In this document: piece after piece, positions 9,456 to 18,978 of the stretch
How the letters are laid out: every line of letters begins with the position of its first letter
How positions within the stretch are numbered: the stretch's first letter is position 1
NCBI GenBank assembly: GCA_021811235.1
Contig: JAJZPG010000003.1
Location: forward strand, 90,610-154,609
Reading direction: 5' to 3'
Length of the DNA stretch: 64,000 nt
Source of the DNA: Pseudomonadota bacterium
Lineage (GTDB): Bacteria; Pseudomonadota; Gammaproteobacteria; Burkholderiales; Thiobacillaceae
Made by a program: the position numbers and the translations under genes
Notes under the pieces: model-generated
Told to the model about the DNA's origin: nothing
The model's input: the letters and a program-made list of their open reading frames with translations, nothing else
The model's database searches: none

Positions 9456-10880
9456 ATGAACTACCTCAGCACCCGCGGCCTGGCTCCGCAACTCCGCTTC
9501 TCCGAAATCCTGCTCGGCGGGCTGGCCAGCGACGGCGGCCTCTACGTGCCCGAGGCCTACCCGCGCTTCAGTGCCGCCGAACTCGATGCGATGCGCGGGA
9601 TGAATTACCGCGAGCTGGCGTTCGCCGTGCTGTCGCGCCTGATCGACGACATTCCGCACGACGACCTGCGCCGCCTGATCGACAAGACCTACACCGCCGA
9701 CGTCTACCGCTACACCGGCAACGGCGAGAATGCCGAAGACATCACGCCGCTGAAAACCCTGGAGCCCGGCCTGCACGTGCTGGCGCTGTCGAACGGCCCG
9801 ACGCTGGCGTTCAAGGACATGGCGATGCAGCTCCTGGGCAACCTGTTCGAGTATGTGCTCGACAAGACCCACGGCGAGCTGAACATCCTCGGCGCGACCT
9901 CGGGCGACACCGGCTCCGCCGCCGAATATGCGATGCGCGGCAAGCGCGGCATCCGCGTCTTCATGCTGTCGCCGGAGCACGGCATGACGCGTTTCCAGCA
10001 GGCGCAGATGTATGCCCTGCAGGACGCCAACATCCACAACCTCGTCATTCGCGGCGTGTTCGACCAGTGCCAGGACATCGTCAAGGCGGTGTCGAACGAT
10101 CTCGATTTCAAGACGAAGCACCACATCGGCGCGGTCAACTCGATCAACTGGGCGCGCGTCGCGGCGCAGAGCGTGTACTACTTCAAGGCCTATTTCGCCG
10201 CCACCCACGACAACGGTCAGCAGGTCTCGTTCTCGGTGCCGTCGGGCAACTTCGGCAACGTCTGCGCCGGCCACATCGCGCGCCAGATGGGCCTGCCGAT
10301 CGACAAGCTGATCGTCGCCACCAACGAGAACGACGTGCTCGACGAGTTCTTCAAGACCGGCGTGTACCGTCCGCGCCCGGAGACGAAACATACATCGAGC
10401 CCGTCGATGGACATCTCCAAGGCGTCCAACTTCGAGCGCTTCGTGTTCGATCTGGCCGGACGCGATGCCGCCAAGGTCCGCAGCCTGTGGGCCGCCGTGG
10501 AATCCGGCGGCAGCTTCGATCTGAACGCTGACGGCCTGTTCGGGCGTGTCGGGGAGTTCGGCATGGTCTCGGGGTCAAGCAATCATGCCAACCGCATCGA
10601 CACCATCCGCACGGTGTACGAGGTGTACGGCACGATGATCGACCCGCACACCGCCGACGGCCTGAAAGTAGGGCTGGAGCACCGCGAGCCCGGCGTACCG
10701 CTGATCTGCATGGAGACTGCGCAGCCCGCCAAGTTCGAGGACGCGATCCGCGAAGCGCTCGGCATCGAACCGGTGCGCCCGGCCGAACTGTCCAATCTGG
10801 AAGCGCTGCCGCAGAAGAAGCACGTCATGGACGCCGACGTGAATTCGGTCAAGCGGTTCATCGTCGACCACGCCGGCTGA
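9456..10880 (+). CDS. thrC: Threonine synthase
   Basis: A 474-residue PLP enzyme converting O-phosphohomoserine to threonine. It begins with the family start MNYLSTRGLAPQLRFSEILL. The PLP lysine is K120 in LAFKDMAMQLLGNLF, followed by the phosphate-binding GATSGDTGSAAEYAMRGK. The length matches the long proteobacterial type. It lies 85 bp behind hom, completing the threonine branch from aspartate semialdehyde; thrB is not in this window. Confidence 0.96.
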   Translation: MNYLSTRGLAPQLRFSEILLGGLASDGGLYVPEAYPRFSAAELDAMRGMNYRELAFAVLSRLIDDIPHDDLRRLIDKTYTADVYRYTGNGENAEDITPLKTLEPGLHVLALSNGPTLAFKDMAMQLLGNLFEYVLDKTHGELNILGATSGDTGSAAEYAMRGKRGIRVFMLSPEHGMTRFQQAQMYALQDANIHNLVIRGVFDQCQDIVKAVSNDLDFKTKHHIGAVNSINWARVAAQSVYYFKAYFAATHDNGQQVSFSVPSGNFGNVCAGHIARQMGLPIDKLIVATNENDVLDEFFKTGVYRPRPETKHTSSPSMDISKASNFERFVFDLAGRDAAKVRSLWAAVESGGSFDLNADGLFGRVGEFGMVSGSSNHANRIDTIRTVYEVYGTMIDPHTADGLKVGLEHREPGVPLICMETAQPAKFEDAIREALGIEPVRPAELSNLEALPQKKHVMDADVNSVKRFIVDHAG

Positions 10881-10897
10881 TCGGCTCGCCGGGGGCG

Positions 10898-11530
10898 ATG
10901 AAGAAACCGGCCGACGCCAGTCCACCCCGTGATTTTGCTGCGCTGCTGGCACGGGTGCAGGCCTGCACCGTCTGCGCCGCCAACCTGCCGCACGCCCCGC
11001 GGCCCATCCTGCGCGTCTCGCCCACTGCGCGCCTGCTGATCGTCGGCCAGGCGCCGGGGCGGCGCGTGCACGAAACCGGCATCCCGTGGAACGACCCCTC
11101 GGGCGATCGGCTGCGGGAATGGCTGGGGATGACGCGCGAGCAGTTCTACGACGTCTCGCGCATCGCCATCGTCCCCACCGGCCTCTGTTATCCCGGCACG
11201 GTCAAGGGCAGCGACCTGGCGCCGCGGCCGGAATGCGCGCCGCTGTGGCATCCGCCGCTGCGGGCAGCCATGCCGGATATCCGCCTCACCCTGCTGATCG
11301 GCGCCTATGCGCAGGCGTATTACCTGGGCAAACGCCGTGGCCGCACGCTGGCCGACACGGTGCGCGCCTGGCGCGATTGCGCGCCCGAGTACTTTCCGCT
11401 GCCGCATCCCAGCCCGCGCAATCGCCTGTGGCTGAAGCGCAACCCCTGGTTCGAAACCGAGGTGCTGCCGGCTTTGCGCGAACGGGTTGGAGCGCTGCTT
11501 GCGGCAGGCGATAATGGCGGCCATCGATAA
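10898..11530 (+). CDS. Uracil-DNA glycosylase family protein
   Basis: A 210-residue protein with the uracil-DNA-glycosylase fold. The motif A region reads IVGQAPGRRVHETGIPWNDPSG, and the C-terminal LPHPSPRNRLWLKRNPW segment corresponds to the HPS motif that contacts DNA. Two cysteine-containing segments near the start (ACTVCAANLPH) resemble those of family 4-like enzymes, but the full four-cysteine 4Fe-4S pattern is not clear. It probably acts in base excision repair or a related hydrolysis; the exact substrate is not certain. It follows thrC by 17 bp. Confidence 0.75.
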   Translation: MKKPADASPPRDFAALLARVQACTVCAANLPHAPRPILRVSPTARLLIVGQAPGRRVHETGIPWNDPSGDRLREWLGMTREQFYDVSRIAIVPTGLCYPGTVKGSDLAPRPECAPLWHPPLRAAMPDIRLTLLIGAYAQAYYLGKRRGRTLADTVRAWRDCAPEYFPLPHPSPRNRLWLKRNPWFETEVLPALRERVGALLAAGDNGGHR

Positions 11531-11560
11531 CCAGACCAAGATGTACTTCAGGGAAACTGC

Positions 11561-12169
11561 ATGAAACTCGTCACCTCGCTTACCAGCCCCTACGGCCGCA
11601 AGGTCCGTGTGGTGCTGGCCGAAAAGAAAATTCCGTTCCAGCTCCAGGTCGAGAACCCGTGGCTGCCCGACAGCACCGTTTCCAAGGTCAACCCGCTCGG
11701 CAAGGTGCCGGTGCTGGTGCTGGAAGACGGCGTGTCGGTGTTCGATTCGCGCGTCATCGTCGAATACCTCGATCACGTCAGTCCGGTCGCCCACCTCATT
11801 CCGTCCGAGCCGAAAAGCCGCATGGTGGTGCGTGGCGTCGAGGCGCTGGCCGACGGCGTGACCGACGCCGCGGTGGCGGTGTATCTGGAGAAGAAACGTC
11901 CGGCCGACAAGCAGAGCGCCGACTGGCTGACCCTGCAGGAGAAGACCCTGTTCCGCGGCCTTGAAGCCCTGTCCGAAGCCCTGGGCGAGAAACCCTGGTA
12001 TCTCGGCAACGGCATGACGCTCGCCGACGTCGCCTGCGGCTGCATGCTCGGCTACCTGGGCTTGCGCTTCCCCGAAATCGACTGGCGCACCGCGCATCCC
12101 AATCTGGCGAAGCTCTTCGACAAGCTGATGACGCGCGCGTCGTTTCAGGAAACCGTGCCGGTCGTCTGA
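11561..12169 (+). CDS. Glutathione S-transferase family protein
   Basis: A 202-residue cytosolic GST. The N-terminal thioredoxin-like domain starts MKLVTSLTSPYGRKVRVVLAEKK, with the serine or tyrosine near positions 8-10 as candidate catalytic residues, and includes the cis-proline site NPLGKVPVLVLEDG and the DSRVIVEYLD block. The C-terminal helical domain carries the conserved GMTLADVACGCMLGYL N-capping region. It resembles E. coli YibF. The substrate is unknown. It has its own 30-bp gap from the preceding gene. Confidence 0.85.
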   Translation: MKLVTSLTSPYGRKVRVVLAEKKIPFQLQVENPWLPDSTVSKVNPLGKVPVLVLEDGVSVFDSRVIVEYLDHVSPVAHLIPSEPKSRMVVRGVEALADGVTDAAVAVYLEKKRPADKQSADWLTLQEKTLFRGLEALSEALGEKPWYLGNGMTLADVACGCMLGYLGLRFPEIDWRTAHPNLAKLFDKLMTRASFQETVPVV

Positions 12170-12170
12170 C

Positions 12171-12314
12171 GGTCATTGCGGGGCGCGCAGAGGCGCGGCT
12201 ATGATCCCACACGCGCATGAGTGCGTAGCGGATCGGAGTCCTTAGGGGCAATCCAGAATGCTCGCGCCCTTCGAAGTCGTGGATCGCCCCGTCCTGCGGG
12301 CTCGCGATGACGGA
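12171..12314. repeat. Dispersed palindromic repeat copy 3, composite
   Basis: The gap between the GST and msrA genes holds GGTCATTGCGGGGCGC, then GGGGCAATCCAGAATG, then GTGGATCGCCCCGTCC and CTCGCGATGACGG. The outer ends (GTCATTGCG and CGCGATGAC) are near-inverted repeats, and so are the inner ends, so this looks like two repeat units head to head. It fills most of the 174-bp gap; no other feature is visible there. Confidence 0.6.
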
Positions 12315-12343
12315 ATAAGCGCATTTCCAAAACGGAGGAGCCT

Positions 12344-12877
12344 ATGTCACACGCGTTAGCAACCCTCGCAGGCGGCTGCTTCTGGTGCATCGAAACCGTG
12401 TTCAACCGGCTGCGCGGCGTCGAGTCCGCGATCTCCGGCTACATGGGCGGCCATACGCCGAACCCCACCTACCGGGACGTCTGCAACGGCGACACCGGCC
12501 ACGCCGAAGTCGTGCAGATCGCGTTCGACCCGGACGTGATCAGCTACCGCGACCTGCTCGACGTCTTCTTCACCCTGCACGATCCCACCCAGCTCAACCG
12601 CCAGGGCAACGACGTCGGCACACAATACCGCTCGGCGATCTTCTGGCACACGCCGGAGCAGAAGGCCGAGGCGGAAGCGGTGATCGCCGAACTCAGCGCA
12701 TCCAAGCAGTTCGCCGCGCCGATCGTGACGGAAGTGACCGAGGCGACGGCCTTCCATCCCGCCGAGACCTACCACCAGCGCTACTACGAGCAGAACCCGC
12801 ATCAGCCTTACTGCCAGTTCGTGGTGGCGCCCAAAGTCGCAAAAGCCCAGGCCAAGTTTCCCGGCCGGCTCAAGTAA
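12344..12877 (+). CDS. msrA: Peptide-methionine (S)-S-oxide reductase MsrA
   Basis: A 177-residue MsrA with the active-site motif GGCFWCIE, in which Cys12 is the catalytic nucleophile. Downstream are the family blocks SGYMGGHTPNPTYRDVC, GHAEVVQIAFDP and FHPAETYHQRYYEQNP. The protein reduces the S-epimer of methionine sulfoxide in oxidised proteins. A good Shine-Dalgarno (CGGAGG) lies 7-8 bases before the ATG. It is a single-gene unit facing the methyltransferase gene on the other strand. Confidence 0.96.
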   Translation: MSHALATLAGGCFWCIETVFNRLRGVESAISGYMGGHTPNPTYRDVCNGDTGHAEVVQIAFDPDVISYRDLLDVFFTLHDPTQLNRQGNDVGTQYRSAIFWHTPEQKAEAEAVIAELSASKQFAAPIVTEVTEATAFHPAETYHQRYYEQNPHQPYCQFVVAPKVAKAQAKFPGRLK

Positions 12878-13012
12878 TCGCCGGCACTGATAGCGGGTTG
12901 CGAGGGGCCGCCCGACCCCGGGCAGACCTTCGCGATTGGATATGCCAACGTCTGTTCGGGCGGCGAAAGAACCCACGGTCCCATCGTCCCGCCCGCTCCC
13001 TTCCTCAAGTGG

Positions 13013-14080
13013 TCAGCGCCGCGCTTCGAGTATCAGGTTGAAGGGCGTCTCGGCCGCGCGCCGGAAGTGCGTGAACCCCGCCTTGCGGAACACCTCGGCA
13101 AGGCGCGCCTCGCCCGCCTGTGCGCCGAGGACGAGGTGCCCGCCCTCCGAGATCGCGTGCGCGCAGCACAGCGTGGTCGAAGCGGCGTAGTAAATCCGCG
13201 CAACCGGCGACATGTTGTCCTCGACCCGGTCGTTGGCGAACGGCTCGATCAGCATCACCGTGCCGTCGGGCGCCAGGGCCCGGGCCGCGTGGCGGGCCGC
13301 GGCGACCGGGTCGCCCATGTCGTGCAGGCAGTCGAAGAAACAGATGAGCCCATAGTGCTTGTCCGGGTAGTCCGTGGCCCGGGCCACGTCGAACGTGACC
13401 CGTTCGCTCAGGCCCGCGTCGGCGGCGTTGCGTCGCGCTTCCTCGATCGAGGCGGCATGCGCATCGAAGCCGTGAAAGCGCGAGTTCGGGAAGGCCTCGC
13501 CCATCAGCAGGGTCGAGTGGCCGTGGCCGCAGCCCACGTCGGCCACGTCGATGCCGGCCTCGAGCCGCGCCACCACGCCATCGAGCGCCGGCAGCCACTC
13601 CGGCACCAGGCTGCCGCGATAGGCATTGCGGTAGAAGGCCGCCACGCCGCAGTAGAGGCGGCCGTCGTGGTCTCCCCACGCCACGCCCTTGCCGGTGCGG
13701 AAAGCTTCGATCGCCTTGTCCTCGTCGAACCACATCGACGCCGGCACCTGCCACGCGTTGGGAATGAACACCGGACTGTCTTCGTCGGCCAGCACCATCG
13801 CCTGCTCGGGTGAAAGCTCGTAGGTATCGCTGATGGCGTGATAGCCGACATAGCCGCCCGCGGCCTGCGCGTTCAGCCACTCGTTCACGTAGCGCTCCGC
13901 GCAGCCCGCCCGCGCCGCCAGCTCCTTCGGGCTGATCGGGCCCGCGCCGGCCATCGCCTTGTAGAGTCCGAGCTTCATGCCCAGGCTCACCATCACGCCA
14001 CCGTAGCCGGCGGACAGGTCGCCGATGGCACGCGCGATAAAAGCATCCAGTTTCGTTCGATCGATCACGGGGGTATCCAT
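13013..14080 (-). CDS. SAM-dependent methyltransferase with N-terminal winged helix
   Basis: A 355-residue protein. The first 90 or so residues form a winged-helix dimerisation domain (LGLYKAMAGAGPISPKELAARAGC, YVNEWLNAQAAGGYV) of the type found in Rv2258c-like and plant O-methyltransferase-like proteins. From about residue 175 there is a class I methyltransferase domain with the SAM motif DVADVGCGHGHSTLLM and the later IEPFANDRVEDN segment. The acceptor is unknown. It is divergent from a GlxA-type AraC regulator, with about 190 bp between them, so that regulator is a plausible controller. Confidence 0.8.
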   Translation of the reverse strand: MDTPVIDRTKLDAFIARAIGDLSAGYGGVMVSLGMKLGLYKAMAGAGPISPKELAARAGCAERYVNEWLNAQAAGGYVGYHAISDTYELSPEQAMVLADEDSPVFIPNAWQVPASMWFDEDKAIEAFRTGKGVAWGDHDGRLYCGVAAFYRNAYRGSLVPEWLPALDGVVARLEAGIDVADVGCGHGHSTLLMGEAFPNSRFHGFDAHAASIEEARRNAADAGLSERVTFDVARATDYPDKHYGLICFFDCLHDMGDPVAAARHAARALAPDGTVMLIEPFANDRVEDNMSPVARIYYAASTTLCCAHAISEGGHLVLGAQAGEARLAEVFRKAGFTHFRRAAETPFNLILEARR

Positions 14081-14269
14081 GGTTTTCGCCTCCTTTGTGC
14101 GGTTTCAAGGGTTCCAAACGAGGCGTACAGGATCGCAGGAAGGCCGGCGCGGACCCAGAGCCGGAATCGCCCTGTATCGGTCCTTTCGTGCCAAATCCGG
14201 TGTGATTGGGGGCGGCGGGCGTGGCACCGCAAGACGGTTCACGCTAACATCCCGCCCAGGCCTGCCCGC

Positions 14270-15346
14270 GTGCCTGTAACCAGCGGGTCTTCAGGAGGAG
14301 CACACGCCATCGCCCCGCCATCGGACCTCTCCGGATCGATTTCCCGCCACGTCAGCCTCGTCGCCCTGCCCGACGCGGTGGTATCCACGCTGGCCGGCAT
14401 CTACGATGTCATGAGTGCGTTCGCGTTCATGGAGGTGTCCAATGCGGGAGCGGGCGCACGCGTCCCGTTTCGCGTCGAAATCGTGGGCGAGGCGGCGGGG
14501 CCGCTAGAACTGGCGAGCGGCGTCCCGATCAACGTGCAGCGGGTCATCGCCGATATCGAAACGACGGATATCGTGATCGTCCCCTCGGTGCTGCTGCGAC
14601 CCGAAGGCTGGGTGCAGGGACGCTATCCCCGCCTGGTCGAGTGGCTGCGCGCGATGCACGACCGCGGAGCGGTGCTCTGCTCGGCCTGCTCGGGAATCTT
14701 CTTGTTGGCCGAAACGGGCCTCTTCGACGGCAAGGACGCCACGGTCCACTTTGCCTATGCGCGCGCGTTCGCCGCCACCTATCCGGCCGTTCCGATCCAC
14801 CCGGAGCGCGTGCTCGTCATCTCGGGCGTGCGCGAAGCGCTGGTGAGTTCGGGCGCATCGATGGCCTGGCACGACCTGGTGCTCTACCTCATCGCACGTT
14901 ACGCCGGCGCGACCGCCGCGCAGGAGGTCGCACGCCTTTTTGCGCTGCAATGGCACCAGGATGGACTCGCCCCCTATATCGTTTTCGAGGGCAGGCGCGA
15001 CCATGGCGATGGCGACATCGAAGGCGCGCAGCAATGGCTGGGCGCCCATTTCTCCGTCGCCAACCCCGTGGAGGAGATGATCAAGCGCTCGCGGCTCGCC
15101 GAACGCACCTTCAAACGGCGCTTCACGAGCGCGACCGGCCTCACCCCGATCGCCTATGTCCAGCGCCTGCGGATCGAAGATGCGAAGCGCAGGCTCGAGC
15201 GCACCGAGGCAAGCATCGACGAGATCAGTTGGCAGGTCGGCTACGAGGATCCGGCCTTCTTCCGGCGACTGTTCAAGCGCACGACCGGGCTGGCGCCGGG
15301 CGCCTACCGCAAGCGCTTTCGCATCCCGGAATTCGCCCGGCCGTAG
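14270..15346 (+). CDS. GlxA-type AraC family transcriptional regulator
   Basis: A protein of about 358 residues. The N-terminal half is a DJ-1/PfpI (class I glutamine amidotransferase-like) domain (VSLVALPDAVVSTLAGIYDV, with the elbow cysteine in VLCSACSGIFLLAETGLF). The C-terminal half is an AraC helix-turn-helix pair (LAERTFKRRFTSATGLTP, then EISWQVGYEDPAFFRRLFKR). The start is uncertain: the in-frame GTG at 14270 has no ribosome site, whereas a strong AGGAGG at 14293-14298 precedes an in-frame ATC at 14309. The domain pair is seen directly; the ligand and target are unknown. The divergent methyltransferase is the obvious candidate target. Confidence 0.82.
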   Translation: MPVTSGSSGGAHAIAPPSDLSGSISRHVSLVALPDAVVSTLAGIYDVMSAFAFMEVSNAGAGARVPFRVEIVGEAAGPLELASGVPINVQRVIADIETTDIVIVPSVLLRPEGWVQGRYPRLVEWLRAMHDRGAVLCSACSGIFLLAETGLFDGKDATVHFAYARAFAATYPAVPIHPERVLVISGVREALVSSGASMAWHDLVLYLIARYAGATAAQEVARLFALQWHQDGLAPYIVFEGRRDHGDGDIEGAQQWLGAHFSVANPVEEMIKRSRLAERTFKRRFTSATGLTPIAYVQRLRIEDAKRRLERTEASIDEISWQVGYEDPAFFRRLFKRTTGLAPGAYRKRFRIPEFARP

Positions 15347-15513
15347 CGGGGAGGCTGGTGGCGGGAGGCCAGGCTGCCCACAAGCGCCCGGCTGCATATG
15401 TGCTCGAAAGCCGTGTCAAAGGGATCCGGTTCGGAGTAGTTTCAATAAACCATAAGCGCCAGCCAAGCCTTGCTGTTCGTGAAATATGTAGAGCCTGGAA
15501 CCTTTAATTCTGA

Positions 15514-15993
15514 TCAGCCGAAAACCACGGCGGTGCGTTTGAGATAACCGAGGAAGCCGACCCACTTCACGTCGACCGTGTGGAAACTACAGACCGCGGG
15601 GATTTTGTAGTTGTGTTTGAGCTTGGGCAGCTTCGCCTGAAACGCTTCGTCCGTCACCAATTCCAGTTCATGCAGCTTGGCCGTGGAGATGATGAGCAAG
15701 TCGTTTTCGTCGACACCGCCGCCATACCGGTCCTCTCCGATTTCCAGTAGTCCCTTGATGCGTAGCGACTCCAACAGGATCGCCTCGGTGACGGGCAGCT
15801 TCTCGATGCCGGCTTCGTTGAGCCAGTCCACGCATTCTGGCGCTTTGTGGCCGACTTCCTCGACCGCGACCACCGACATTCGGATCATCCCTTGTGCTAC
15901 CCGGTCCGCCATCCACGCCCAGAGTCCCGGAAATTGTGCGACGGGGTAGTTATCCCACGCATAGAGCATTGAAGACGCATCAAACATTTGCAT
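15514..15993 (-). CDS. DUF4411 PIN-like protein, probable toxin of a two-gene module
   Basis: A 159-residue protein with a PIN-like layout of acidic residues: D5 in MFDASS, E45/E46 in VVAVEEVG, D95 and D98 in VDENDLLII, and D115 in LVTDEAFQ. That set matches the metal-binding quartet of PIN-domain ribonucleases, and the sequence resembles DUF4411. It overlaps the upstream HTH/ImmA-IrrE gene by 14 bp (8 bp if the second ATG at 15987 is used), so the pair is translated together. Pairing of a PIN-like protein with an HTH-metalloprotease protein is a recurrent toxin-antitoxin-like arrangement. Toxicity is inferred, not shown. Confidence 0.75.
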   Translation of the reverse strand: MQMFDASSMLYAWDNYPVAQFPGLWAWMADRVAQGMIRMSVVAVEEVGHKAPECVDWLNEAGIEKLPVTEAILLESLRIKGLLEIGEDRYGGGVDENDLLIISTAKLHELELVTDEAFQAKLPKLKHNYKIPAVCSFHTVDVKWVGFLGYLKRTAVVFG

Positions 15994-17128
15994 AGTGTTG
16001 TTCGAGCTTGTGCAGGTCCGCGATCTTCAGGTTATCCAGGTAGCTGCTCGCCTTGGCCAGCGTAATTCGGCGCGAATTCAGAGCGTCCAGCACGACGCGC
16101 ACGTAGCCGTCGCCGAAGATATGCTTGGGCTCGCGGTTGCGGTGTTCGCGGGTGCCGCCTTCCTTCTCCGGGGGGGGGTATTTCGCATTCCATTGCCGGT
16201 AGGCCGCATACGCCGCCGGAGGCAGGCGACCCGCGTCCAGCAGGCGGCGCAGGATCACTTCGCCGCTTACGCCCCAAGCCTTGCGTTGCGGTTTCAGCCA
16301 GTCGTCGAACGCCGCCGCCTCGACGGGGCGCTGGTCATCGCGAATATCTGCGAGGAAGGCATCGGGTACCAGCAGATGCCCGGCGAAGGCGTTCGCCTCG
16401 CGTTCTTCGCCTTCCTGCGAATGAATGTCGCTGTCGTCGTCGATCGAGCTGGCGCGGTGCAATAGCAGGTGCCCAAGCTCGTGCATGAGCGTGAAGCTCT
16501 GGCGCGTGTCGGCGTCTTGCTTCTTCACCACAATGACCGGACATTCCGGGTCGTAGAGCGAAAAACCGAGGATCGGGCTTTCCTTTGCGATCTGCCACTT
16601 GCCCGCATAACCGTTGCTACGAAAGACCAGCAGGCCGCGTGCCTCGATGGCTTGTCGGTAGCTGTCGAAGCCGTTGCGTTCATCCAGGCCCAGCCATGCC
16701 CGGACGCGGGCGGCCGCGTCAGGAATGTTCAGGCCCGCCAAGTCGGGCGCTTCGAAGCGCGTCACGTCCGCCGGATCGAGTTCGTCGCGTAGGGCGAGGA
16801 AAATCGCGCGCTGGCGCTCAACCCGCTCGATCAGAAGCTTTAACCTGGGCGACAGTTCGGGCTTCTGGTTGCTGAGGGTGCGGAACTGCGTGCTGTGAAC
16901 CCTGGTCTCGTCGACAGGCCCGGGCTCCAGAAAAAACAGCGTGCCGCGACCGAAGAACTCGGCTAGCTTGCGCAACTGGTTGAACGTCAGCCCCGATTCG
17001 CCCGCCATGAGTTTGTCGAAACTAGTGGGCGCAATGTCGATTTCCTGCACGAGCTCGTCCCGCGTCATGCCGCGATCGGCACAACACCAGTCTATACGGG
17101 CAAGGTTGATCGATTGGATGCGTTCCAC
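15980..17128 (-). CDS. HTH-XRE regulator fused to ImmA/IrrE metallopeptidase
   Basis: A 382-residue protein. The N-terminal helix-turn-helix (about residues 15-65) is followed by an ImmA/IrrE (COG2856) zinc protease domain with HELGH at 216-220 and the third ligand region EEREANAFAGHLLVP near 244. The start codon is GTG at 17128. A perfect TATAAT ends only six bases before it, so the message is probably leaderless. The reading frame crosses a run of nine C (nine G on the plus strand, 16170-16178) in the segment coding KYPPPEKEGG, a potential slippage site. Base composition around it is less GC-rich than in the neighbours, which hints at transfer. It probably represses the module and may cleave a regulator. 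Confidence 0.8.
   Translation of the reverse strand: MERIQSINLARIDWCCADRGMTRDELVQEIDIAPTSFDKLMAGESGLTFNQLRKLAEFFGRGTLFFLEPGPVDETRVHSTQFRTLSNQKPELSPRLKLLIERVERQRAIFLALRDELDPADVTRFEAPDLAGLNIPDAAARVRAWLGLDERNGFDSYRQAIEARGLLVFRSNGYAGKWQIAKESPILGFSLYDPECPVIVVKKQDADTRQSFTLMHELGHLLLHRASSIDDDSDIHSQEGEEREANAFAGHLLVPDAFLADIRDDQRPVEAAAFDDWLKPQRKAWGVSGEVILRRLLDAGRLPPAAYAAYRQWNAKYPPPEKEGGTREHRNREPKHIFGDGYVRVVLDALNSRRITLAKASSYLDNLKIADLHKLEQHYANV
16170..16178. repeat. Mononucleotide tract of nine G/C inside the ImmA/IrrE gene
   Basis: On the plus strand TCC is followed by nine G and then TATTTC. On the coding strand this is a run of nine C within codons for a Pro-Pro-Pro segment after the protease domain. 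A change of one base would shift the frame in the last quarter of the protein. Confidence 0.85.
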
Positions 17129-17134
17129 AGCTTG

Positions 17135-17140
17135 ATTATA
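17135..17140 (-). promoter_or_regulatory. -10 element of the HTH-ImmA/IrrE gene
   Basis: A perfect TATAAT on the minus strand, six bases before the GTG start. No good -35 is seen at 16-18 bp, as expected for a regulator-dependent or weak promoter. The spacing predicts transcription starting at or next to the G of the start codon. Confidence 0.5.
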
Positions 17141-17166
17141 TCGGCGAGCTGTTGCTTCCTGTTGAT

Positions 17167-17220
17167 TGATCGCAGGGCTTCAGAATAATCAGGGACTCGA
17201 TGACATATAGCCTGCGATCA
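17167..17220. repeat. Inverted repeat between glnS end and the HTH-ImmA/IrrE gene
   Basis: TGATCGCAGG at 17167-17176 and CCTGCGATCA at 17211-17220 are perfect inverted copies with 34 bp between them. The pair lies upstream of the HTH-ImmA/IrrE promoter and downstream of glnS. It could be an operator for the regulator, the stem of a glnS terminator, or an edge mark of inserted DNA. Confidence 0.5.
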
Positions 17221-17244
17221 TGCATCTTGGTTCATATTCCAGCC

Positions 17245-18939
<1,695 letters not shown>

Positions 18940-18978
18940 GATGGAATGGAAAGCTGGGATGCGTGGATTGTAGCGGGT

